Notes under the pieces: generated by a model
Seen by the model: the letters and a program-made list of their open reading frames with translations, nothing else
Database searches by the model: none
What the model was told of the DNA's origin: nothing
Position numbers and translations under genes: made by a program
NCBI GenBank assembly: GCA_945872245.1
Contig: CAMBZB010000014.1
Location: forward strand, 1-51,718
Length of the DNA: 51,718 bases
From: Flavobacterium psychrophilum
Lineage (GTDB): Bacteria > Bacteroidota > Bacteroidia > Flavobacteriales > Flavobacteriaceae
Direction: 5' to 3'
Part shown: positions 28,001 through 34,609 of the stretch, piece by piece
How positions within the stretch are numbered: position 1 is the stretch's first letter
Layout: the number at the start of each line of letters is the position of its first letter

Positions 28001-28431
28001 ATCTCCCCTTTTTTTACAAATCCAAAAATAGAACTTGAATTCCATTGGTACCTATAAGTGAGTTGTAAATCATGGTGTATCTCCTCAAAAATAATTTTAT
28101 TGCCGTAAAAGTTTTTATATAAATTCCTGGTAAGATTATAATTTTCATTAAAACGTTCCGAGAAAGGTTCCCAAACCAACTCTTTATCATCAAAACGAAT
28201 TTGAAAAATAGTCTTACTCCCTGTTACATCAGCAAATTCGGTAATTTTATCATCGGTATAATAAGGGAAAAGTGCAAACTCCGCATTTTTTCTTCCAGCG
28301 GTAAGTCCGCCATTGCTTGATATAAACAACCAATGATTGGAATCACTAACGATGCTCATAAAAAAGGGGCGCATCTTATCGTGATTTGCAATTTTATAAT
28401 ATTTTTCTCCTTCTAAATCTACAATTTCCAT
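25033..28431 (-). CDS. GH149-like beta-1,3-glucan phosphorylase
   Basis: A 1132-residue protein with no signal peptide, hence cytoplasmic. The centre has an (alpha/alpha)6-type phosphorylase pattern related to GH94: DYEGNWRDIFQNWEAL (445-460), FDGYNPYRVTKEGFDWE (481-497), GYWGDHQIIYLLK (509-521) and EWNDANNALVG (631-641). D634 aligns with the catalytic acid in the GH94 WND motif. The N-terminal 300 residues look like the beta-sandwich of these enzymes. The size, much larger than GH94 laminaribiose phosphorylases, and linkage to GH16, GH30 and MFS genes fit GH149, which splits beta-1,3-glucan oligomers with phosphate to glucose-1-phosphate. Family placement is from memory of motifs and length; GH94 or GH161 are alternatives. 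Confidence 0.72.
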   Translation of the reverse strand: MEIVDLEGEKYYKIANHDKMRPFFMSIVSDSNHWLFISSNGGLTAGRKNAEFALFPYYTDDKITEFADVTGSKTIFQIRFDDKELVWEPFSERFNENYNLTRNLYKNFYGNKIIFEEIHHDLQLTYRYQWNSSSIFGFVKKGEIINNSNKGYNITVLDGLQNIMPHGVSSDLQNSTSNLVDAYKRSELQTESGLGIFALSAIIVDKAEPSEALKANIVWSLGMKNPTYLLSSKQLPAFRKLQKITGETDIKGEKGAYFISNDLFLPQNSSKDWKIIANVNQNQSQVIQLCESIIRDKTLEKQLFDDVELGKQNLIALNAAADGLQFTADKLIDTRHFANTLFNIMRGGIFDENYKIEKKDFTQYFAKANSEVFEKNQAFINELKNEFSYIELLQLIENHEDEDLVRLCTEYLPLKFSRRHGDPSRPWNKFSINTRSEIDGSKILDYEGNWRDIFQNWEALAYAYPDFIEGMIHKFLNASTFDGYNPYRVTKEGFDWEAIEPDNPWSYIGYWGDHQIIYLLKFLEFTEKYHPGKLNAYFEKECFVYAAVPYTIKSYQDILKNPKDTIEYNHDWEKKINEQRAKIGADGALIGNNNNEIYHVNFIEKILATVLAKMSNFIPEGGIWMNTQRPEWNDANNALVGNGVSMVTLCYLRRFLKIFEQIIAASELENIKISSEMVGFYHGIRECLVENQNLLSGKINDQDRKKILDQLGEAASEYRLHIYQSGFWGQKRTVSIDGLKRFAAVSLAFIEHSIEANQRQDKLYHAYNLMSVENEGVVISNLSEMLEGQVAVLSSGYLNANESLQIIDSLRNSALYRPDQNSYILYPNKELPKFLEKNNIPKERIEQSNLLTKLIADSNNSIVNQDVRGGFHFNGNFHNANDLKEALTRLNKNQEYQVLIEKESEGILQVFEDIFNHKAFTGRSGTFFGYEGLGSIYWHMVSKLHLAVQEVIEKAYRDQEDTAVISALKMHYKEIGEGIGVHKTPEVYGAFPTDPYSHTPLYKGAQQPGMTGQVKEDILTRKGELGVKVDGGQLMFQPSLLNKNQFLLQEEIVNFIDFENKPNSISLEKGNLAFTICQVPIIYKLSDKNQIEVSYKNNAIDTISSLTLSHEASQKIFQRTGDIIQINVSINI

Positions 28432-28562
28432 TGTTTTAATCTGTTTTATTTCTGTATTAGTATTGGCAATTAGTATATCGGTTTCAATTGTTATCTGCCA
28501 AAAAATATTTATTATTCACTATTTGTTATCCTATTAATATTGCTACAATATTTTTCAATTGA

Positions 28563-29360
28563 CTATTGATAAACTCTAATGTAATCTATAAACATGGAAG
28601 ATTGGGTAAATGTCGAAGCAATAGGCCCTCCAAAATTTCCGCCCATGGCAACATTCACAATTAAGAAGAAATCTTGATTAAAGGGAAGTGCTGAAGCATT
28701 TGAAGCTGTTTTATACAATACTCCATCTACGAAAAATCGGATAGTCTTAGAATTCCAAATCACTTTATAAATATGAAACTCAGTAGAGGCATTACTAATT
28801 AGTTTAGTTCCCGATACAGCATTACCGCCCCAATTACCTGGGTAATGTAGAGAACCAAAAATTTTGTCTTGTTCTTTACCTACATGTTCCACAAAATCGA
28901 TTTCACCACAAGCCGGCCATGAAACAGTACTAAAGTTGGAGCCTAAAGACCAAACTGCTGGCCAAGTTCCTACTCCAGTAGGAAATTTAGCTTTAATTTC
29001 TATTTTACCATATTTAAAACTATATTTTCCTTGTGTCTTAATTCTTGCTGAAGAATAAGGTTTACTTCCCGAAGATTCTTTTATTGCAGTAATTATTAAA
29101 TTTCCGCCCTCTACTTTTACATTTTTAGCATTGTTGGTGTAGTTTTGCTCTTCCTCATTTCCCCAACCGTTATTTCCTGTGCCTAAGTCATAAGACCATA
29201 CCAAAGGATCTGGTGCACCGTTTGTATCAAATTCATCAGCAAATTTCAAAACGGTATAATCATCAGAGTTATTTACTATTACGGCAGGATCCTCCCCTTG
29301 ACAACTTACCACAATCAGTAAGGCAAAAAAGAATACTATGTTTATTATTGTATTTTTCAT
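28563..29360 (-). CDS. GH16 lipoprotein (laminarinase-like)
   Basis: A 265-residue single-domain endo-beta-1,3-glucanase. The signal peptide ends in LLIVVSC (C20), followed by QGEDP, so it is an outer-membrane lipoprotein and may be surface-exposed. The GH16 motif GEIDFVEH gives nucleophile E153, D155 and acid/base E158. Upstream GTWPAVWSLG and NEEEQNYTN, and downstream NVAMGGNFGG and MFIDYIRVYQ, are standard GH16 blocks. It is a compact relative of the T9SS-secreted GH16 in the same unit, with no sorting domain. It lies 131 bp upstream of the phosphorylase gene and is separated from the preceding lipoprotein gene by a hairpin. Confidence 0.94.
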   Translation of the reverse strand: MKNTIINIVFFFALLIVVSCQGEDPAVIVNNSDDYTVLKFADEFDTNGAPDPLVWSYDLGTGNNGWGNEEEQNYTNNAKNVKVEGGNLIITAIKESSGSKPYSSARIKTQGKYSFKYGKIEIKAKFPTGVGTWPAVWSLGSNFSTVSWPACGEIDFVEHVGKEQDKIFGSLHYPGNWGGNAVSGTKLISNASTEFHIYKVIWNSKTIRFFVDGVLYKTASNASALPFNQDFFLIVNVAMGGNFGGPIASTFTQSSMFIDYIRVYQ

Positions 29361-29395
29361 TTGATTTGTTTTAAATTAACTATAATCATAATATT

Positions 29396-29427
29396 AAAAA
29401 CACATAGAACTTTTAGCCTATGTGTTT
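29396..29427 (-). terminator. hairpin between the Ig-like lipoprotein and GH16 genes
   Basis: Perfect 10-bp arms AAACACATAG (29398-29407) and CTATGTGTTT (29418-29427) with a 10-base loop; on the minus strand a short T-run follows. It may be an intrinsic terminator or a processing/stabilising hairpin inside unit B. Its left arm shares AAAAACACAT with the PUL 15-mer. Confidence 0.55.
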
Positions 29428-29513
29428 ATTTTAATTGATGGTAATACCCTTATAAATAATTTGCAATGGAAATAAAATTTAGTAAATTAAATCTCCATTG
29501 CAATTAAACTTTA

Positions 29514-30941
29514 TTACTCTTTATAAAAATATACATTATCCATGTAAAATTCTTGTAAACCTCTTTTAGGAGTACCAGGATCATTAATGTTTTCGAAGAT
29601 AATTAATCCTACTTTGTTTTTAGTTGACATATTTAAAGGTAGTTCTATTGTAATCCATTCGTTAGCTTTAATCTTATCCGATTTAGGAACAAATAATTGT
29701 ACTCTTGTATCATCACCTGTAGTACCATTGTTTGTTCCATTAGGACCAAAATCGCTAACCGTTACTAAAAAGTCAAAATTTGACGGAAGAGAACCTGGTA
29801 TATACATATTAAAGTGCAAATGAGTCATTTCTGATAAATCAACAAGTGGATTAGTAAATTGATGACCCACAAAATTAAATTTTGTATAATTTAAAAATTT
29901 ATCTCCCTTTACTTCAAAATCGTTAGAAAGAGTTGTTTGATAGGGTTGCCAATACCCGTTAAAAAAGTCTATATTAATATTGGTATAAGAATCACTAAAT
30001 ACCGAAACAACATTGGCTGCAGGTCTTGTAGGCACAGGAGCTTTTACAAAAATCCCAGTAGCTATAACTTGAATAGATCCAATTGTAGCCTCACCACCTA
30101 GTGTAGCCGTAATATTGGTAATTCCAGCACTTAATTTTTCCACAACACCTTTTGAATCAATAGTTGCCACTGCTGGATTATCAGAAATAAAATTATAATA
30201 ATTAGGAGAAGTGTTCACCACTTGATTTCCTTCGTTTGGCAGTCTAAATTTAGTAGTTAAACCTCCAATAGTTAAGGGTGCCGGCCCAGTACTTGTTGTA
30301 TTTCCACCACTATTTATTAGAGCTTCTAATAGTATTACATTGTCAAGATTTTCATATTTTACTTCGTCAAGCCAAAATGTAAACCCATTACCATTTAAAG
30401 CTCCCGCAGAAACATAGAACAATCCTTTTTCTAATTTTAATTTTGAAGCGTCTGGAATAGGAAGATAATATTTTTTCCAAGTGGTGCTAATTTTTTGCGT
30501 ACAACTAGCTTTATAATCCTGAGAACCTTTATTATCTAAACCAAAACCTATTTCTATAGTTGCTGCCTGTAATCCTTTGGCCCAAAATGTTAATACATTA
30601 TAACCCGATAGATTACGTCCTGCAGTAGAAAAAAATGCACCTCCAGTAAAACCGCCATCTGGGTCACCAACATTTGGCACATCAAAACGCATAGAAGCAC
30701 TTGAACCATTATATGTCACATCACTGTCTACTTGAAAACCCAAATAGTCAGAATCTTTAAAGGCAGCATAATCAAGTCCACCACTAAAAGTGTCTATAAA
30801 TACATCTGGATTGGTGTTTTGTGATACAGTTGCATCAATGTCTCGTAAATCTGAAACTTCGTTCTGACAACCTGGTACAAATAGTAAGCCCAAAAGAGCA
30901 AAACCTATTTTTCTAAATTTAGTTATTGAATATTTTTTCAT
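29514..30941 (-). CDS. lipoprotein with Ig-like (BIG2) domain between two jelly-roll domains
   Basis: A 475-residue lipoprotein with lipobox FVPGC (C25), followed by QNEVSDLRDID. Three parts are visible: a first beta-sandwich (about 45-200, with MRFDVPN, LTFWAKG and FTFWLDEVKYE), a central bacterial Ig-like type 2 domain (about 225-300, with ISDNPAVATIDSKGVV and ITNITATLGG), and a second beta-sandwich (about 315-475, LHFNMYIPG, FYMDNVYFYKE). No glycosidase residues are recognised. The architecture suggests a glycan-binding protein that displays two carbohydrate-binding-like modules. It follows the glycosidase-barrel gene by 16 bp, so the two are likely to be co-expressed. Ligand is inferred as beta-glucan only from context. 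Confidence 0.7.
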   Translation of the reverse strand: MKKYSITKFRKIGFALLGLLFVPGCQNEVSDLRDIDATVSQNTNPDVFIDTFSGGLDYAAFKDSDYLGFQVDSDVTYNGSSASMRFDVPNVGDPDGGFTGGAFFSTAGRNLSGYNVLTFWAKGLQAATIEIGFGLDNKGSQDYKASCTQKISTTWKKYYLPIPDASKLKLEKGLFYVSAGALNGNGFTFWLDEVKYENLDNVILLEALINSGGNTTSTGPAPLTIGGLTTKFRLPNEGNQVVNTSPNYYNFISDNPAVATIDSKGVVEKLSAGITNITATLGGEATIGSIQVIATGIFVKAPVPTRPAANVVSVFSDSYTNINIDFFNGYWQPYQTTLSNDFEVKGDKFLNYTKFNFVGHQFTNPLVDLSEMTHLHFNMYIPGSLPSNFDFLVTVSDFGPNGTNNGTTGDDTRVQLFVPKSDKIKANEWITIELPLNMSTKNKVGLIIFENINDPGTPKRGLQEFYMDNVYFYKE

Positions 30942-30957
30942 TTTTTATCTATTTTAA

Positions 30958-33900
30958 TTAATTACCAATGTTTATTTGAATGTATGATCTAATCTCCCAT
31001 TCTTGACCATTTGCATATCCTGGAGCTTTAGGGTCAGGAACTACGTTCCCAAGTCCATCTAAGGTTGTTGCTCCACTAACATATCTATTAGAATATTGAT
31101 CTAGAGAACGCCAAGTTCCTCTAAAACCAATTCTTGTTCCAGGAAGAAGGAACCAATCTTGTTTTCCGATACCAAAAGAAAGGTCGGCCATTAATTGTAG
31201 AGGATAAGTTAGGTTAAAATCTCTATGATAATCAAAAGGACCAAAGTCATTCACTTTTACAAATGAATTCAATTTTACTTTTTTGTATATGGTTCTTAAA
31301 TCCATTCCATAACGTTTAATAGTTCTGGAATCGCTACCATTCCCTTGAGTTGGTCCACCATAAATATTACCTATAAATCCTAAATCAGGACTTAATTTTG
31401 ATACAATTCTGGCATTTGCCTCCCATAAGTCTTTAGCAGGAACGGCGTTTGGAAAAGCAAAAGCAGTTCTGTTAGCTAAAAATCCAATAGCAGCATCTTG
31501 AGTAGTTGGTAAGTGACGGAATACAAATCCTGCACTTACTGCAAATTTTGCATCTTCAGAACGGTCATTGTCCCACTCATACATCCAAGTTCCTGGAGTA
31601 GGATCAAAAGTTAATAATAATTCAGCTGCCACTTGCTCTCTATTTCCTCTTACAACAAAAGGATCTTGAAGAATGTTTCTGAGTCTTCCACCAACAGCAT
31701 CAGGAGTAATGGCTTCTTCTAAAGGTTTTTGCCATAAAAAGTTAGGTGCTATTTGCAATTTACCAATAGTGTAAGTAGCACCCGTTAAAAAGTTGTATTG
31801 ATTACCGCTTCCACTATCTTTTAATCTCCAACCCGTAAAAGTTTGGGTTTGATCACCAGTAGCACCACTAGCAACTAATCCTTGTGCAGCAGCTGATGCA
31901 TACCAATTGAATTTTCCACCAGTGTAGGTTACTTTCACTTTTGCTCCAAAATTATCTTTGGATTCTATTGTCGCGGCTTTTGCCACATTAATTCCTCCTT
32001 CATTTCGAACAACTTGATATTCTCTCCCATTGAGTGGCTGTCCAGCCCATATACCACCTAAATCAAGACCAAATTTTCCAAATTTTCTGTTGGCATGTAA
32101 TGTAAATCTTCTTGTTTTTGGTTGAGGAACAGCAAGAGAACTTTCTGCTAAACCACGTTGCTCTAAATCTTCATGAAAAATACCTGTTACATCAAAATTT
32201 GCGATATTTTTTGAATATTTAAGCAATGCCGCTGGGTTAGCACCCCACCAAAGTTGAGGTCCTGCAGCTAATTTTAATCCTTTAAATATTTTTTTTCCTT
32301 CTACTTCAAATCCAAATGGAGCGATACCATTATAGATATCTATGTTAGGTCCGTAATTAGCTTCAGGATATAGGCCAAAGAAATCTCCTTCATAACCCCA
32401 ATGATAATGTCCTGTTCGATAGAAACCATTTAAATTAAATAATTTTTCGTCCCATTTATAACTCGCTCTGTATATTTGAACACGATTATTATCTTGTAAA
32501 GTTACATCCCCATTAGGACCACTTACAATGGTTGGACGCGCTCTGTTTTCATAAAATATTTCATCAATAGGATTAAGTGCAACATTACCTAAAATATTGA
32601 ATTCTACATTTGCAGTCATATTGGATACTGGACTAGCTTCTACACCAATAAAGTAAGATTCCATATTATCAAAACCTAGTTGATTTGGAAATGTAGTATT
32701 ATTTATAGGAGAAGTGCTAGGAGTTGAAATTTTTTCTCCTCCAGTATTGAAAGTGGTAAACTCTGCCGCTAATCTAGAGAATTTAATTTTCCCTCCTTTT
32801 TGACTATCTAATGCGGCTTTATCACTTCTTGCTTTAAGAGAAGCATCCATAAGTTGTACACCATTGAAATGATTGTTAAGGGTATCAAGGGAAGCATCAG
32901 TAGCATTAGGATTAAATTGATGTATTTCTTTTAAAGTATAATATGCAGTTCTTGGATACAATTGATAATTGCCATTGGCATTCGTTGGCCCTTTGGCACA
33001 AATACCAAACCATTCCTCATTCATATTATTTTCTCCTTCTACAAAGTCAAAAGAATATCCACCATTAGACCAAGAAGCGTTAGTGTCGTGTAAATCTAAA
33101 TTTTTAGTTTGACCAAATTTCCACCAACCATCACTAAATTGAAAAGTAAATCCTCCCAATGAATTACCAGCTTTACCAAGACCTGCAGCATTTGCATAAA
33201 TTTCTTTCCAATTTCCTTTCAAGATATTGGCTTGAGCATTTTGGTCTTCTGTATTTAAAACAGCATTAAAAGAATCTGAACCAAATTCTGAAAACATTAC
33301 TGGTTTACCATATTCTTTTTTTACTCTATCAAAAAGATCCCCAAAAGAAATTCCTCGATATACATTTACACCCAAAATATCAACATCTGGACAGTTTTTT
33401 GCGATAATATCTAAAAATAACAAGTCTCCATTACAAATAGCCACAGGATGTGACTTATCGATAGACTTCATCGCAACTACCCCTTCATTGAATAACTTAT
33501 ACATGAATTGAGCACGTTTGGTAGACTTTCTATCTTTTACAGGAATATTTTCAGTTTCAGCACCGTCCCAAAATAATCCATAGTTATTTTCGTTTCCTAA
33601 CAAAAATAAAAGCAAACCTTTCGTGTCCTTATATTCTTGTGCCATTTCTTTTACTTCTTTCAAAAGCAATTGACGAGTTTTAGCATCAGCATACTCTGTA
33701 GTTGGCACCCAGGCTCCGTCAATGGTTAAACCGTAACGACCAAAAGAATGGTTTAACATGGTGTAGATACCATAATTGGTGTAAACATATTCTATCCATT
33801 TTTTTGGCATACCGCTATATACTCTTATAGTATTTACACCCATATTTTTAAGCAACGACATTTCATCGTCTAAGGCTTGTTTAATAACGCTTTCTGATTG

Positions 33901-34092
33901 ATTCCATAAACTGTATGAATAATTTGTACCAATAGGAAAGTAATCCCAGTTCATACCATTAATAATAAAGTCATTCCCATTGACTTTGAGTTTCATTCCA
34001 GAGATGCTTTTGTCTATGGATACTTTGTCTGCTTGAGAAAAAATAGAGTGTGAGTAACACCAAAAGATAAATAATAATAAAATTTTTTTCAT
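30958..34092 (-). CDS. clan GH-A TIM-barrel glycosidase fused to an outer-membrane beta-barrel-like domain
   Basis: 1044 residues. A signal peptide ends near SIFSQ (about 20). Residues 30-395 look like a clan GH-A TIM barrel: LKVNGNDFIINGMNWDYFP, MGVNTIRVYSG, then GNEN with acid/base E168 after strand 4 and MFSEFGSD with nucleophile E269 after strand 7. It resembles GH2, GH5 and GH72 barrels, but I cannot assign a family. From about 435 to the end the sequence alternates polar and hydrophobic residues in about 14-18 segments (RFTLHANRKFGKFGLDLGGIWAG; KFNWYASAAAQG) and ends IRSYIQINIGN, as outer-membrane barrels do. It heads unit B, directly downstream of a susC relic. Substrate beta-glucan is inferred; a glucan transglycosylase is possible. 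Confidence 0.7.
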   Translation of the reverse strand: MKKILLLFIFWCYSHSIFSQADKVSIDKSISGMKLKVNGNDFIINGMNWDYFPIGTNYSYSLWNQSESVIKQALDDEMSLLKNMGVNTIRVYSGMPKKWIEYVYTNYGIYTMLNHSFGRYGLTIDGAWVPTTEYADAKTRQLLLKEVKEMAQEYKDTKGLLLFLLGNENNYGLFWDGAETENIPVKDRKSTKRAQFMYKLFNEGVVAMKSIDKSHPVAICNGDLLFLDIIAKNCPDVDILGVNVYRGISFGDLFDRVKKEYGKPVMFSEFGSDSFNAVLNTEDQNAQANILKGNWKEIYANAAGLGKAGNSLGGFTFQFSDGWWKFGQTKNLDLHDTNASWSNGGYSFDFVEGENNMNEEWFGICAKGPTNANGNYQLYPRTAYYTLKEIHQFNPNATDASLDTLNNHFNGVQLMDASLKARSDKAALDSQKGGKIKFSRLAAEFTTFNTGGEKISTPSTSPINNTTFPNQLGFDNMESYFIGVEASPVSNMTANVEFNILGNVALNPIDEIFYENRARPTIVSGPNGDVTLQDNNRVQIYRASYKWDEKLFNLNGFYRTGHYHWGYEGDFFGLYPEANYGPNIDIYNGIAPFGFEVEGKKIFKGLKLAAGPQLWWGANPAALLKYSKNIANFDVTGIFHEDLEQRGLAESSLAVPQPKTRRFTLHANRKFGKFGLDLGGIWAGQPLNGREYQVVRNEGGINVAKAATIESKDNFGAKVKVTYTGGKFNWYASAAAQGLVASGATGDQTQTFTGWRLKDSGSGNQYNFLTGATYTIGKLQIAPNFLWQKPLEEAITPDAVGGRLRNILQDPFVVRGNREQVAAELLLTFDPTPGTWMYEWDNDRSEDAKFAVSAGFVFRHLPTTQDAAIGFLANRTAFAFPNAVPAKDLWEANARIVSKLSPDLGFIGNIYGGPTQGNGSDSRTIKRYGMDLRTIYKKVKLNSFVKVNDFGPFDYHRDFNLTYPLQLMADLSFGIGKQDWFLLPGTRIGFRGTWRSLDQYSNRYVSGATTLDGLGNVVPDPKAPGYANGQEWEIRSYIQINIGN

Positions 34093-34109
34093 AATAATTT
34101 GCTTAATTT

Positions 34110-34317
34110 AAATGTTTGATAAAATTTTAACCGAGTTTAAAATCGGAATTTTCTAGTACAATGCTTAAGGCGTGCCTTAAACTAAAAGGTTTGCTTCCGG
34201 AACAAGGAGTTGATTTTCATCTAACATTCTTTCTGCTTGGGTAACATCCTGTTTTTGCCTGTAAACTGAGAATTGTTTAGTTGAAAAACTGAAAATAAAA
34301 AATTCTGTAAATTTCAT
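34110..34317 (-). pseudogene. decayed 5' end of a susC-like gene
   Basis: From ATG at 34315-34317 the minus strand encodes 46 codons. Without any gap, 20 of the 46 residues equal the intact SusC N-terminus, including FSVY (16-19), QxQD (21-24) and LDEN (32-35). At codons 47 and 51, where SusC has lysines, the relic has TAA stops, yet the flanking GT and A residues still match. Similarity fades after about codon 67. The intact barrel-encoding part is missing; the glycosidase-barrel gene starts directly afterwards. It may be a remnant of a lost SusCD pair or a duplicated promoter region; a translated 46-residue leader is also possible. Confidence 0.8.
34165..34180. repeat. 16-bp perfect palindrome overlapping the relic's first stop
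   Basis: TTAAGGC-GT-GCCTTAA with 7-bp arms and a 2-base centre, 73-88 bp upstream of the glycosidase-barrel ATG and within its probable 5' untranslated region. It could be a protein-binding site; the loop is too tight for a good RNA hairpin. Confidence 0.5.
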
Positions 34318-34397
34318 TCTTCTAAATATTTAGTTGATTAATTAATAATAAAAGGCAATAATAAAACTTTATTATTATATTCTGAATGAAATTATTC

Positions 34398-34412
34398 ATA
34401 CAAAAACACATC
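34398..34412. promoter_or_regulatory. candidate PUL operator, copy 2
   Basis: Exact copy of ATACAAAAACACATC, 81 bp upstream of the susC-relic ATG, matching the position of copy 1 (89 bp) before intact susC. It lies in the shared gap between unit B and the divergent regulator gene. Confidence 0.55.
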
Positions 34413-34430
34413 AATAACCTTTTATTACCT

Positions 34431-34445
34431 ATACAAAAACACATC
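34431..34445. promoter_or_regulatory. candidate PUL operator, copy 3
   Basis: Second exact copy in this gap, 33 bp (about three helical turns) from copy 2. Upstream bases also resemble those at copy 1 (ACC, T-rich stretch, CTATAC). It lies 165 bp upstream of the regulator ATG, so it could serve autoregulation as well. Confidence 0.55.
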
Positions 34446-34609
34446 TTATTTTTTTAATATATTGTTTTTCAATTTATTAAAAATAATTTTAACGTGATAT
34501 GAAAAAATATCTAAAAAACAAACACTACAATTTAAAAAAAAAAAACGAAATTAGCTAAAATAAATTTTTGAGACCCCCAACAATCTACAATAAAAACCTT
34601 ATAATCAGA

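Noticed and set aside
34568..34609. TTG start at 34568 for the PUL regulator
   Set aside because: The ATG at 34610 gives a better N-terminus before the signal anchor; the extra 14 residues look like read-through of non-coding sequence.
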